Below, piece after piece: positions 9,128 through 17,733 of a DNA stretch of 64,000 nt. The stretch is from Terricaulis silvestris (GTDB taxonomy: Bacteria > Pseudomonadota > Alphaproteobacteria > Caulobacterales > Aquidulcibacteraceae), in contig NZ_CP047045.1 in the NCBI RefSeq assembly GCF_009792355.1, forward strand, positions 248,001-312,000, given 5' to 3'. Position 1 is the stretch's first letter. Each line of letters begins with the position of its first letter. Below the pieces are notes generated by a model. The model ran no database searches. It was not told where the DNA came from and saw only the letters and a list, made by a program, of their open reading frames with translations. Position numbers and translations under genes: made by a program.

Positions 9128-9523
9128 ATGGCCGGCGCAAGCCCGGAGAATAGACCCATCGCGCCACATCTTTCGGTGTGGCGTTGGCATGTCACGATGG
9201 CAAGCTCGATCCTGCATCGCTTGTCGGGCATCGGGCTCTATGGCGCGGCGATATGCATGGCGCTTTGGCTGATGGCCGCTGCGGCTGGCCCTGAGACGTA
9301 CGCTACGGCGCAAGCCATCCTGATGTCGCCGCTCGGGCAGATCGCGCTTTATGTGATTGTCGCGGGCGTCGCCTATCACCTCGCCAACGGCATCCGTCAC
9401 TTGGTGTTCGATACCGGCGCCGGCCTCACGCCGGGCGACGCCGACACCAGCGCCTGGTTCGCTATCCTGTTCGGCTTCGCAGTACCCATCCTTCTTTGGC
9501 TCTTGCTGCGGTTCGGAGTTTGA
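9128..9523 (+). CDS. sdhC: Succinate dehydrogenase cytochrome b556 subunit
   Basis: A membrane anchor subunit of complex II that helps bind haem b and ubiquinone. RPIAPHLSVWRW at the N-terminus, SILHRLSG (residues 27-34) and the haem-ligand histidine in VAYHLANGIRHL (H84) are diagnostic; three membrane helices follow the usual spacing. I chose the ATG at 9128, preceded by an AAGAGG-type ribosome site and giving 131 residues. An in-frame ATG at 9080 would add 16 residues and cannot be excluded. It heads sdhC-sdhD-sdhA and lies 68 bases after the mesaconyl-CoA-hydratase-like gene. Confidence 0.93.
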   Translation: MAGASPENRPIAPHLSVWRWHVTMASSILHRLSGIGLYGAAICMALWLMAAAAGPETYATAQAILMSPLGQIALYVIVAGVAYHLANGIRHLVFDTGAGLTPGDADTSAWFAILFGFAVPILLWLLLRFGV

Positions 9524-9525
9524 GC

Positions 9526-9924
9526 ATGAGCAACGCCAAAAACAGCATGCGCACGCCACTCGGACGGGTCCGCCATCACGGCGCCGCGCGCGAGGGGACA
9601 GGCCACTTCATCGCGCTCCGCGCCACCTCGATCGCGCTCGCGATCCTCGCGCCGTGGTTTGTTGTCGGCGCCGCACTCTCGATCCGCGACGCCAGCTACA
9701 CTGCGACGATCGATTTCATCTCGAATCCAGTGAACGCCGTCGGAATCATCCTGCTTGTCGCGCTCGGGCTCTACCACATGTCGCTCGGCATGCAGGAAGT
9801 GATCCTCGACTACATCCATAAGCCCTTCACCAAAGTGGCGCTCATCTTCTTGAACGTGGCCGTGCCTTTGGTGCTGGGCGTCGGCGCCATCTTTGCCGTG
9901 CTGCTCGTGAATTTCGGAGTCTGA
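9526..9924 (+). CDS. sdhD: Succinate dehydrogenase membrane anchor subunit
   Basis: The second membrane subunit of complex II, 132 residues with three helices. [19 protein letters not shown] is the conserved N-terminal signature. The haem/quinone-site helix reads [19 protein letters not shown], with the conserved histidine followed by the polar GMQEVILDY motif of alphaproteobacterial SdhD. The ATG at 9526 follows the sdhC stop by two bases, so the pair is translationally coupled; an open frame further upstream lies inside sdhC and is ignored. Confidence 0.92.
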   Translation: MSNAKNSMRTPLGRVRHHGAAREGTGHFIALRATSIALAILAPWFVVGAALSIRDASYTATIDFISNPVNAVGIILLVALGLYHMSLGMQEVILDYIHKPFTKVALIFLNVAVPLVLGVGAIFAVLLVNFGV

Positions 9925-9928
9925 TTCG

Positions 9929-11719
9929 TTGGCCGCTTACACTTGGATCGATCACACCTTTGACGTCGTCGTCGTCGGCGCCGGCGGCTCTGGACTTCGC
10001 GCCGCACTGGGCTCCGCGCAAGCGGGACTGAAGACCGCCTGCATCACCAAAGTCTTTCCCACGCGCTCGCACACCGTTGCAGCACAAGGCGGCATCTCCG
10101 CCGCGCTCGGCAACATGGGCGAAGACAAGTGGCAGTGGCACATGTTCGACACCGTGAAGGGGTCGGACTGGCTGGGTGACCAAGACGCGATCGAATACCT
10201 CACCCGCAACGCACCCGCCGCCGTCTATGAACTCGAACACTGGGGCGTGCCGTTCTCGCGCACCGACGAAGGCAAGATCTACCAGCGGGCCTTCGGCGGC
10301 ATGACCAAGAACTACGGCGAAGCGCCGATCCAACGCACCTGCGCCGCCGCCGATCGCACCGGCCACGCCATGCTGCACACGATGTACGGCCAATCGCTCC
10401 GCCACAGCGTCGATTTCTTCATCGAGTTCTTCGCGCTCGACCTCATCATGGACGAAGACGGCGTCTGCCGTGGCGTCACGGCGTGGAAGCTCGACGACGG
10501 CACGTTGCATCGCTTCCGCGCCCAAACCGTCGTGCTGGCGACTGGCGGCTACGGCCGCGCGTACCTTTCGTGCACATCAGCCCACACGTGCACTGGTGAC
10601 GGCGGCGCCATGGTGTTGCGCGCCGGCCTGCCACTGCAAGACATGGAGTTCGTGCAATTCCACCCGACCGGCATTTTCCCCGCAGGCTGCCTCATCACCG
10701 AAGGCGCGCGCGGCGAGGGCGGTTATCTCACCAACTCAAACGGCGAACGCTTCATGGAGCGCTACGCGCCGACCGTGAAGGATCTCGCGCCGCGCGACAT
10801 GGTCTCGCGTGCGATGACGCTCGAAATCCGCGAAGGCCGCGGCGTCGGTCCGAACAAGGATCACATCAACTTGCACCTAGATCACCTCGATCCAAAAGTG
10901 CTGCACGAACGCCTGCCGGGCATCAGCGAAAGCGCCAAGATTTTTGCTGGCGTCGACGTCACGCGCCAACCAATTCCGGTGCTGCCGACCGTGCACTACA
11001 ACATGGGCGGCATCCCCACCAACTATCACGGCGAAGTGCTGACCAAAGTCGGCGCCGATCCCGACAGCATCGTTCCCGGACTGATGGCCGTCGGCGAAGC
11101 CGCGTGTGTTTCCGTGCACGGCGCCAATCGCCTCGGCTCCAACTCGCTGATCGATCTCGTCGTGTTCGGCCGCGCTGTGGGCCTACGCGTCGCCGACAAG
11201 CTCGAAGCCAACGCGTCGCAAGCGTCGCTGCCAAAAGGCGCGGGCGACGCGCACCTCGCGCGCTTCGACAAATTCCGCAACGCCAACGGATCAATCCCAA
11301 CGGCGAAGCTCCGCGATAAAATGCAGCGCACGATGCAAGACACCTGCGCCGTCTATCGCACTGGCCCGGTGTTGGCCGAAGGCGTCGAGCGCATGGCGAA
11401 AGTCTGGGCCGAGGCGCCGGACGTGCGCGTCACCGATCGCTCGATGATCTGGAACACCGATCTGGTCGAGACGCTCGAGTTCGACAATCTGCTCGGCCAA
11501 GCCGTCGTCACCGTCGCCGGCGGCTTGAACCGCACGGAATCCCGCGGCGCCCACGCCCGCGAAGACTTCCCCGACCGCGACGACCAGCACTGGATGAAGC
11601 ACACGCTCGCCTGGCTCGACATGAACACCGGCAAAGCCACGATCGACTATCGCCCTGTGCATACCAACACGATGACCAACGAAGTCGAATACATTCCGCC
11701 GAAGAAGCGGGTTTATTGA
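9929..11719 (+). CDS. sdhA: Succinate dehydrogenase flavoprotein subunit
   Basis: The catalytic flavoprotein of complex II (596 residues), which oxidises succinate to fumarate in the TCA cycle and respiratory chain. [12 protein letters not shown] (from residue 17) binds FAD, and His48 in [11 protein letters not shown] is the covalent FAD attachment site. The substrate region ([22 protein letters not shown]), MGGIPTN and the C-terminal [14 protein letters not shown] are all intact. The start codon is TTG at 9929, four bases after the sdhD stop. The iron-sulphur subunit gene sdhB, which usually follows directly, is not here; a small lipoprotein gene takes its place. Confidence 0.96.
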   Translation: MAAYTWIDHTFDVVVVGAGGSGLRAALGSAQAGLKTACITKVFPTRSHTVAAQGGISAALGNMGEDKWQWHMFDTVKGSDWLGDQDAIEYLTRNAPAAVYELEHWGVPFSRTDEGKIYQRAFGGMTKNYGEAPIQRTCAAADRTGHAMLHTMYGQSLRHSVDFFIEFFALDLIMDEDGVCRGVTAWKLDDGTLHRFRAQTVVLATGGYGRAYLSCTSAHTCTGDGGAMVLRAGLPLQDMEFVQFHPTGIFPAGCLITEGARGEGGYLTNSNGERFMERYAPTVKDLAPRDMVSRAMTLEIREGRGVGPNKDHINLHLDHLDPKVLHERLPGISESAKIFAGVDVTRQPIPVLPTVHYNMGGIPTNYHGEVLTKVGADPDSIVPGLMAVGEAACVSVHGANRLGSNSLIDLVVFGRAVGLRVADKLEANASQASLPKGAGDAHLARFDKFRNANGSIPTAKLRDKMQRTMQDTCAVYRTGPVLAEGVERMAKVWAEAPDVRVTDRSMIWNTDLVETLEFDNLLGQAVVTVAGGLNRTESRGAHAREDFPDRDDQHWMKHTLAWLDMNTGKATIDYRPVHTNTMTNEVEYIPPKKRVY

Positions 11720-11722
11720 TCG

Positions 11723-12193
11723 ATGCGCTGGCTCGTTTGCGCCGTCGCCTTGCTCGGAGCGTGCGGGGCGCCTGAACCTCTGAAGCCTCCGTCGGAGTTC
11801 GAGTTCGCGCCACGTATCGCCCAAACCACCATAGGATCGATTGGCGATTCTCAGGGCGGATGCGGCTTGGCGATCTACGAAGTCATGCCCCAAGAGCTAG
11901 CCAAAGTGGAACTGAGCGATACATCAGATCCCGAGAACGGCTGGACCTCGAGCTTCGATCGCGAGTTCGAAGTGTGTCGATCGCGCGCGGAGTCCATTGA
12001 CGCCGAGCACTTCGTCGATCTTCGAAGCGCGCTACAGGATCCGCAGTCCATCATGCGCGTGCGCGAGACCGACTGGAACGATCAGCCGGGGGCGCTGATC
12101 TCCGGTCCCCACCTGCTAGTGCGATATGTTTACGTGATCGAACCTCGGCGTTTGCAGCTTTATGCATTGCAGGAATGGCATCCGCCCTTCTGA
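11723..12193 (+). CDS. Small putative lipoprotein, unknown
   Basis: A 156-residue protein starting MRWLVCAVALLGACGAPE, a short signal sequence with a lipobox (LLGAC) and Cys at residue 14, so it is predicted to be membrane-anchored. The mature part contains three further Cys and reads SQGGCGLAIYEVMPQELAKVEL; it matches no family I recognise. The gene starts three bases after the sdhA stop and so is probably carried on the sdh message. Its position is where sdhB is usually found, but it shows no ferredoxin-type or 4Fe-4S cysteine pattern and cannot replace that subunit. Confidence 0.6.
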   Translation: MRWLVCAVALLGACGAPEPLKPPSEFEFAPRIAQTTIGSIGDSQGGCGLAIYEVMPQELAKVELSDTSDPENGWTSSFDREFEVCRSRAESIDAEHFVDLRSALQDPQSIMRVRETDWNDQPGALISGPHLLVRYVYVIEPRRLQLYALQEWHPPF

Positions 12194-12324
12194 GATTTTG
12201 CGGCGTGTTGCTGCTGCCGCTACTGAACGACGGACTCGTATCGAGTGGCGACGCAACGTCAGGCTTGACGTCCCCCGCGCGGGGGCGATTGATCCGAAAC
12301 AGTGTCTTCAGGGAGAACATCGCC

Positions 12325-12711
12325 ATGGCTCAAATCGGCTACGTCTGCATCGGCTCGAACGATTTCGATCGCGCCTGCGGGTTCTACGATGCGCTCACCG
12401 CCGAACTCGGCGGCAAAAAGCTGTTTCCGACGCCGCACGGCCAAATGTATCGCCTTGGCTCAGGCGCCATGATCATGGTCACGCGGCCGTACAACGAAGC
12501 GGAAGCGCATCCCGGCAACGGCACCATGCTCGCCATCAATGTCGACGCGCAGGAAGACGTCGCGCGCGTCTATGATAAAGCGCTTTCGCTCGGCGCGGCT
12601 TGCGAAGGCAAACCCGGCCCGCGCGGCGCCTTCGGTGATTTCGCCTATTTCCGCGATCTCGACGGCAACAAGCTGGCGGTGTTCTACACCGATCGCGGCA
12701 AGAAGCAGTGA
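12325..12711 (+). CDS. VOC (glyoxalase/bleomycin-resistance) family protein
   Basis: A 128-residue single-unit vicinal-oxygen-chelate protein. It opens QIGYVCIGSNDFDRACGFYDAL and ends GDFAYFRDLDGNKLAVFY, the classic VOC start and end strands. Such proteins bind a metal and act on varied small molecules, so substrate cannot be deduced. The ATG at 12325 is preceded by AGGGAGA; the open frame continues 150 bases further upstream with no homology and was not used. It is followed by a long gene-free stretch. Confidence 0.85.
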   Translation: MAQIGYVCIGSNDFDRACGFYDALTAELGGKKLFPTPHGQMYRLGSGAMIMVTRPYNEAEAHPGNGTMLAINVDAQEDVARVYDKALSLGAACEGKPGPRGAFGDFAYFRDLDGNKLAVFYTDRGKKQ

Positions 12712-12758
12712 GAGAGGGGGATAGAACGCGTCTCTATCCCACACTTCCGTACGAAGAA

Positions 12759-12847
12759 GGTTGGAGCGCGGGCCTCCGGCCCGCTTCTTTTGCGCCTTTA
12801 CTTTCAAGCTTAAGCGCCAATGCGCGCCGGAGGCGCGCGCTCCAACC
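12759..12847. repeat. Intergenic inverted repeat, GGTTGGAGCGCG type
   Basis: The arms at 12759-12784 and 12822-12847 are inverted copies of each other with 24 of 26 positions matching. They begin GGTTGGAGCGCG and contain CCTCCGGC. The 37-base spacer is less GC-rich (TTCTTTTGCGCCTTTACTTTC...). This looks like a dispersed palindromic element of the kind found between genes in many proteobacteria rather than a simple terminator. No other copy of this exact arm is seen in the window. Confidence 0.75.
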
Positions 12848-12949
12848 TGCAAATAGTCGCGCCAATCTATCCGACCGAATTGACTCCGCGCCTACAGTTG
12901 CTCCGTCCGCACACGGCAGATTTCTGAGACGTCCGAAACTTTGGAATGT

Positions 12950-13265
12950 GCGGACACGGTCGGTGGGATTTGTTTGCGGGGAGTGAAACCGCAAAGTGCA
13001 AGGTTCGGAAGCCTTGCCCACAGCACCGGCGAATTGGGAATGGAGCTAAGCCCCGAGGCGCATCCTTCGATGAGGGGTAACGCCGGATCATCGTCCGGGA
13101 GGCGAGCTGACCATCGTCAGCGTTCAACAACTCCTCGGTCCCAGGCCGGGAAAAACGACCGGAAAAACGGGGCGCGCGAAGCGCGCGGCGCGGTTCAGAG
13201 ATGGATCGTGCAAACCCAAGAGACTACCTCAGCGCGGATCGCGCGCCCCGTTCTCCCATTTTTTG
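12950..13265 (+). ncRNA. Candidate structured RNA or leader upstream of fghA
   Basis: Several nested stems can be drawn by eye (see the gene-free stretch entry), including GCTGAC-CATC-GTCAGC at 13106-13121 and a 12-bp perfect pairing of 13167-13178 with 13240-13251 just before a T-run. Segment 13173-13178 can alternatively pair locally with 13182-13187, so two exclusive folds are possible, as in an attenuator. Boundaries are approximate, the strand is inferred from the T-run and the downstream gene, and I cannot assign a family. Confidence 0.3.
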
Positions 13266-13338
13266 CGAACTTCCAGGTCCGCATAGCGCGAACCCATGCC
13301 CGCTTGGCGCCGTCACCTCAACGCTCTACCTCACGCCC

Positions 13339-14166
13339 ATGGAAATCCGCGCCCAGCACCGCGTTCACGGCGGCACGCTCACCTACGCTCAACACCAAAG
13401 CGCCGCGACTGGCACGCCGATGCGGCTCTCTGTGTTCACGCCGCCGGGCGAGGGGCCGTTTCCGTATCTGATCTGGCTCTCCGGCCTCACCTGCACTGAA
13501 GACAACTTCACCACCAAAGCCGGCGCATATGGCGCCGCTGCGCAACATCGCGTCGCCATCGTCGCGCCCGATACGTCGCCGCGCGGCGAATGCGTTGCCG
13601 ATGATCCCGCGTATGATCTCGGTCAAGGCGCCGGCTTCTACATCGACGCCACGCAAGCGCCCTGGACGCCGCACTTCAAGATGGAAAGTTACATCACGCG
13701 CGATCTCATCACCACCGTCGAGGCCGCGTTCCCGCTCGCGCCCAAGCGCTCGATCTTCGGCCATTCCATGGGCGGTCACGGCGCGCTGACGCTGGCGATG
13801 AAGTATCCGGAGCTCTTTAAAAGCGTCTCAGCGTTCGCGCCGATCTCATCACCCACGCGCTGCTCCTGGGGCGAGAAAGCCTTCACCGCCTATCTCGACC
13901 CCAATCGCGATACTTGGCGCGCGCACGATGCAGCGCTGCTGATCGAAGTCGGCAGAGCCAATTCGTTCGACGACATTCTCGTCGATCAAGGCACAGGCGA
14001 TCAGTTTTTGGAAAATCAGCTCAGGCCCGAGCTGCTAGAACAAGCCGCTGCAAAGGCGGGCCAAAAGCTCACACTGCGCCGCCAGGAAGGCTACGATCAC
14101 TCGTACTTTTTCATGGCGTCCTTTGTCGCCGACCATGTCGCCTTTCACGCCGCCCGCTTGGCTTGA
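13339..14166 (+). CDS. fghA: S-formylglutathione hydrolase
   Basis: An esterase-D-type alpha/beta hydrolase of 275 residues that hydrolyses S-formylglutathione to formate and glutathione, the second step of glutathione-dependent formaldehyde detoxification. LSGLTCTEDNF, APDTSPRG, the nucleophile motif GHSMGGHGAL (Ser143), SAFAPISSP and the C-terminal GYDHSYFF (catalytic His) are all present. I chose the ATG at 13339 (MEIRAQHRVHGG) where homology starts; no strong ribosome site is visible there. The partner formaldehyde dehydrogenase gene is not in the window. The 3' end overlaps the convergent DUF2339 gene by 56 bases. Confidence 0.93.
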   Translation: MEIRAQHRVHGGTLTYAQHQSAATGTPMRLSVFTPPGEGPFPYLIWLSGLTCTEDNFTTKAGAYGAAAQHRVAIVAPDTSPRGECVADDPAYDLGQGAGFYIDATQAPWTPHFKMESYITRDLITTVEAAFPLAPKRSIFGHSMGGHGALTLAMKYPELFKSVSAFAPISSPTRCSWGEKAFTAYLDPNRDTWRAHDAALLIEVGRANSFDDILVDQGTGDQFLENQLRPELLEQAAAKAGQKLTLRRQEGYDHSYFFMASFVADHVAFHAARLA

Positions 14167-17100
14167 TCTGAAGCAGGTCGCCCGGCGCTTGCGGCGGCTC
14201 CGGCCGGAACGTGCGCGAAAACCACGCGACAGTGAACGCACCGAACAGCGCCCACACGGCAGGATACGTCCACAGCTCCACGCCGATCACGCTCGGCGCG
14301 GTCATGTCGCCACGATGGAAGATCCACCGCACCAGAATCGTCAGCGCCACGAAGAGATAGACGATGCACAGAATCGTGGTCGCCCGCGGGAGCGCCTCGG
14401 CCCAACGCGCCTGGTCGATGCGTCTCGCCGCGAAGCTCGCAACGGCGCCGACCACCAACAGCGCCATTCCCAGCACCAAAGAGAACCCGGTGGGCATCTC
14501 GACCGGCGCAAGTCCCCACCACGGGTTAAACAACACGCACAGTCCCAACGCCGCAAACCCCAACGCCGCCCAGATCGCGCTGGCCCAGATCGCTTGCAGA
14601 TCGGACACGAAGGCGCGAATGCTCTCGTGGGCGCTTGCACGCTCGGTTGCTTCCCAAGCCGCGAGTACGAACACCAGCGGCCAGATCGCGTGCGCGTAGC
14701 CTTCCAGTCCGCTCAGCAAGTTGCCATCATCCATGGCCCCCTGGTGATAAAACCAGCGGATGGCGCCGTGCCCAAAGCTCCAGCCGAACAGCGCTACGCC
14801 CGCCGCCGCCGCAAAGCGGGCCGAGTCTTCCGCGCGCGCGGGCTCGCGCATCAGCGCAAAGGGAAGGGCCGTGGTCTGTGTCGTGTTGTGCAACCATCCC
14901 AACGTCAGCGCCATCGCAACGGCGGCCGCTTGCGCGAGGACGGCCAAGCCAACGCCAAGCGCCATGCTTTCCGATTCGGCCTGACCGCCCCACCACGGAT
15001 GGCGAACGATCAACATGATAAGCCCGGCAACGACAATAGCGGCGATGGTCGCCGTTGGGTTGACGAGCACGACGTCTTGCGGGAACGGGCGCCGTACGCG
15101 CGCGTGAGCGCGCGCGTACAACGCGATCCAGAGTGCTGCGACGAGCGCGATGAGCGCATAGCAAGCGCCTTCGAGCACGCCGACCGGAGTTGCTTCGAGC
15201 GATGCGCCGTGAAACAGCCGTCGCGTTTCCATCGCCCCCCAGATCAAGCCGAACGCCGCCATTACCGCGACATAGACACGGCCTGCATGCTGCTCTTGCG
15301 CGTAAACCCGGTACCCCGCGAAACCCGCTAGGACAGCCGGCGCGGCGAACGCGAGCAGCAGCGTGTCGAAAATCGGCGGTCCCAACACACGCGCGGGCGT
15401 TTGCCCCCACCACGGATTGAGCACCAGCCCCGCCATCACCAGCGCATAAGCAAACCCAAGCCCCATCAGAACGTGGCCACGCCACCGGCCAACGGGCTCC
15501 TGTGCGGGCCGACCCATCAAGGCGTGTCCGGCGCCAAGCAGCAGCAGCGCACGCAGCGCTTCTTCCGCGAAGCGGTCGAGCTGCACGCTGGCCGCGATCC
15601 AGCGCAGCACCAGGAACGCGCCGATCAACACGACGATCACCCCGGCGCCCGTCAGCATCGCGTGCATCATCGGCCGGTTTTGCGCTCGGTCAGCGACGGC
15701 GCCGGCGGCCATCAGCAGAATGACGGTTGTCGCGAGGATGGTGAGCGCGCCCCAGATCGGAATCGCGTCTGCGATCGCGGCGTTCAGCAGCGCCGGCGAG
15801 AGCGCATATCCGATGGCGAGCAACGCGGCGCCCAGAGCGGCGTAGCCCAGCACGCGCCAGTTTCGCCACGCCAGCCCACTCGCCAGCAGCAGCGTCGCGC
15901 CGGCATGTGCGGTGGTTCGCGCCTCGGCGGGGAAGGCTGACTCGATGCCGAGCAACAATAGCACGGCGCCCGCGCCGGCCCAGACGCCGACAGCGCGATC
16001 CTTCTCGGCGTCTTTCGCATATTGCTCCGCGCGCCACGCCGCCGCGAACAACAAGGGGGCGCCAATCAGCAACGGCGCCCAGGCTTGAGGGGAATGCCAA
16101 GCTTCGCGCGAGAACGCCGCGAGCACTATGAGCAGCGCCGATCCACCCGCGCCCGCGATCGCAACCATAGTCCGGCCGTGCCGGTTCGGCCGCGCAAGCA
16201 GCGCCGACGCGGCAACGACCAACGCCGCGAACAGGACGAACGGATAAAAATCCGCACCAAGCGGTCCGAAGAAGAACCGTGACCGCAAGTATGCCATGAA
16301 GCCAACGACCAAAGCCGCGACCGCGATTGCCAACGTCGCAGGCGCGGCGACGCGCAGCCGAACCGTGGCCGCCGCCAGCGCCACGAACATGGATCCGACC
16401 CAGGCGGGGCCAGCCACCAAGCCGGTGGGCGCGGGGGACGTCGCAAGCCAAACCCAAATCAAGAGCACGCTGCTGATGCTGGTCGCGACCGCCGGCAATG
16501 CGAGATGCGCGCGGCGCCATGAGAAAAATCCACGCTCTTCCACGTCCCGCGCCGGTCGCAGCGCAAGAAAGACGCACCCCAGGCTGGCGAAACTCAGCGC
16601 CACCCATGCACGGCGAATCTGGTCGTCGGCGATGGCTGACCCGAACCAGCAATACAGTCCCGCCACCGTGACGACCGCAACCCAGGACCAACGCCGCAGC
16701 GCGGCGATGCTGAAACCACCGGCGCTCACAGCGCAGATGAAAAGCGTTAGGCCTGCCGTGGGCCACAATCCGGGGTGTGTGAGGGCGGGCGCCAGCAAGG
16801 CCGCGGCGACGGCCAGTACGCTCATCACCTGGCCATGCAGGATCGAAAGTCCGATCAGCCCGCCCGCGCACAGAACAAGCAGCGTCGTCGCCGTCGCAAT
16901 CCCGATCATGCCGTGGACGCCATGTGCGAGCCACACGGCGCCGTAGAGAGCGAGGACGCCGGCGCCAGCCAGGCATGCCGCCACGATCGGGCGCGGGCGC
17001 GCGATTGCGGTACGGCGCGTCCATTCGCTTGCGCCGAGCAAGGCTGCGCCCAGTGCAATCACACAAATCAGCTGCGCTGTCGGCGCAAGCTGAGCGATCC

Positions 17101-17599
17101 CGATGCCAACAACGTAAGCCGTGACCAGCGCGCCGGCGCCGCCGCCGATCCAGGCCCAGCCCTTCTCAGTGATCCAGCGCTCCAGCCGCTGCATCCGCGT
17201 TGGCGAAGTGCGTGCCGCGATTTCCGGCCCCTGCGCGGCCGCTGCCTGCGCAGGTTCGGGCAGGCGATGCACCGCGCCGGTCAAGGCGGGGACCGGTTCG
17301 ATCTCATCGTCGTTCGAGGCTTCGGGCAGCGGTGTGTCGAGCAGCAGCGGCTCTTGCTCGTCCGGCGGCAGCGGCGTGTCGAGCAACAGCGGCTCGCGGT
17401 CGTCCGGCGGCAGCGGCGTATCGAGCAGCAGCGGTTCGGTCATAGGCGCTTCGCGCGGCGTCTCTGGGGCAGCCACAACGTCGTCCGCCACGCCAAAATG
17501 GCGCTCAAGCTCAGTGAGCCTGCGCCTCAGCGCGCCGATGTGTTGCGACTGCATCCACACCAGCGTCGCCAGGCCAAAGATAACCAGCCAAACGATCAC
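14111..17599 (-). CDS. Large DUF2339-family membrane protein
   Basis: A membrane protein of about 1162 residues. It begins with one N-terminal helix (VIVWLVIFGLATLVW), then a short helical segment (RRRLTELERHFG). A low-complexity acidic linker with three copies of a 14-residue repeat follows, then a long series of some thirty hydrophobic segments, starting [23 protein letters not shown]. This is the layout of DUF2339 proteins, whose function is unknown. The GTG at 17599 is preceded by GAGGGG and starts right at the first helix, so it is preferred over the longer frame. It is convergent with fghA and divergent from the fumarylpyruvate-hydrolase-like gene. Confidence 0.82.
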   Translation of the reverse strand: MIVWLVIFGLATLVWMQSQHIGALRRRLTELERHFGVADDVVAAPETPREAPMTEPLLLDTPLPPDDREPLLLDTPLPPDEQEPLLLDTPLPEASNDDEIEPVPALTGAVHRLPEPAQAAAAQGPEIAARTSPTRMQRLERWITEKGWAWIGGGAGALVTAYVVGIGIAQLAPTAQLICVIALGAALLGASEWTRRTAIARPRPIVAACLAGAGVLALYGAVWLAHGVHGMIGIATATTLLVLCAGGLIGLSILHGQVMSVLAVAAALLAPALTHPGLWPTAGLTLFICAVSAGGFSIAALRRWSWVAVVTVAGLYCWFGSAIADDQIRRAWVALSFASLGCVFLALRPARDVEERGFFSWRRAHLALPAVATSISSVLLIWVWLATSPAPTGLVAGPAWVGSMFVALAAATVRLRVAAPATLAIAVAALVVGFMAYLRSRFFFGPLGADFYPFVLFAALVVAASALLARPNRHGRTMVAIAGAGGSALLIVLAAFSREAWHSPQAWAPLLIGAPLLFAAAWRAEQYAKDAEKDRAVGVWAGAGAVLLLLGIESAFPAEARTTAHAGATLLLASGLAWRNWRVLGYAALGAALLAIGYALSPALLNAAIADAIPIWGALTILATTVILLMAAGAVADRAQNRPMMHAMLTGAGVIVVLIGAFLVLRWIAASVQLDRFAEEALRALLLLGAGHALMGRPAQEPVGRWRGHVLMGLGFAYALVMAGLVLNPWWGQTPARVLGPPIFDTLLLAFAAPAVLAGFAGYRVYAQEQHAGRVYVAVMAAFGLIWGAMETRRLFHGASLEATPVGVLEGACYALIALVAALWIALYARAHARVRRPFPQDVVLVNPTATIAAIVVAGLIMLIVRHPWWGGQAESESMALGVGLAVLAQAAAVAMALTLGWLHNTTQTTALPFALMREPARAEDSARFAAAAGVALFGWSFGHGAIRWFYHQGAMDDGNLLSGLEGYAHAIWPLVFVLAAWEATERASAHESIRAFVSDLQAIWASAIWAALGFAALGLCVLFNPWWGLAPVEMPTGFSLVLGMALLVVGAVASFAARRIDQARWAEALPRATTILCIVYLFVALTILVRWIFHRGDMTAPSVIGVELWTYPAVWALFGAFTVAWFSRTFRPEPPQAPGDLLQIKPSGRRERRHGRRQRTP
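17312..17437 (-). repeat. Three tandem 42-bp repeats inside the DUF2339 gene
   Basis: The linker of the DUF2339 protein contains EPLLLDTPLPPDDR, EPLLLDTPLPPDEQ and EPLLLDTPLPEASN in direct succession. The DNA repeats almost perfectly in 42-base units, so copy number could vary by slippage without shifting frame. The repeat sits between the N-terminal helix and the membrane core. Confidence 0.85.
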
Positions 17600-17733
17600 G
17601 CCCGCCCCTCGCGGATAGCCGGTCAAGTTGGGTGCCCCACGCGCGCGCGCAAGTATTTGCGTCGCGGAGGTCGCGCCGCTTCCCCGGCCACGCGCAGTTT
17701 GCGCGTGGCGCGCGAGCGTGGTCAAAGCGATTC

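Larger units (their letters stand above)
12712..13338 (+). other. 627-bp gene-free stretch with an inverted repeat and strong RNA-structure potential
   Basis: No convincing protein-coding gene lies between the VOC gene and S-formylglutathione hydrolase. The left third holds a long inverted repeat (12759-12847). The right part, about 12950-13265, contains nested complementary segments on the + strand: 13026-13031 with 13081-13086; 13051-13054 with 13074-13077 around the hairpin 13061-13072; hairpin 13106-13121; and 13167-13178 with 13240-13251, followed by six T at 13259-13264. This could be a structured non-coding RNA or a long leader for the downstream gene. It does not match RNase P, tmRNA or SRP RNA signatures that I know. 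Confidence 0.5.

Noticed and set aside
11723-12193. The lipoprotein after sdhA as a divergent sdhB
   Set aside because: It has no ferredoxin or 4Fe-4S cysteine motifs and begins with a lipoprotein signal.
12950-13265. Assignment of the structured segment as RNase P RNA, tmRNA, SRP RNA or a cobalamin riboswitch
   Set aside because: The conserved core sequences of each are missing; 6S RNA could not be supported or excluded by eye.
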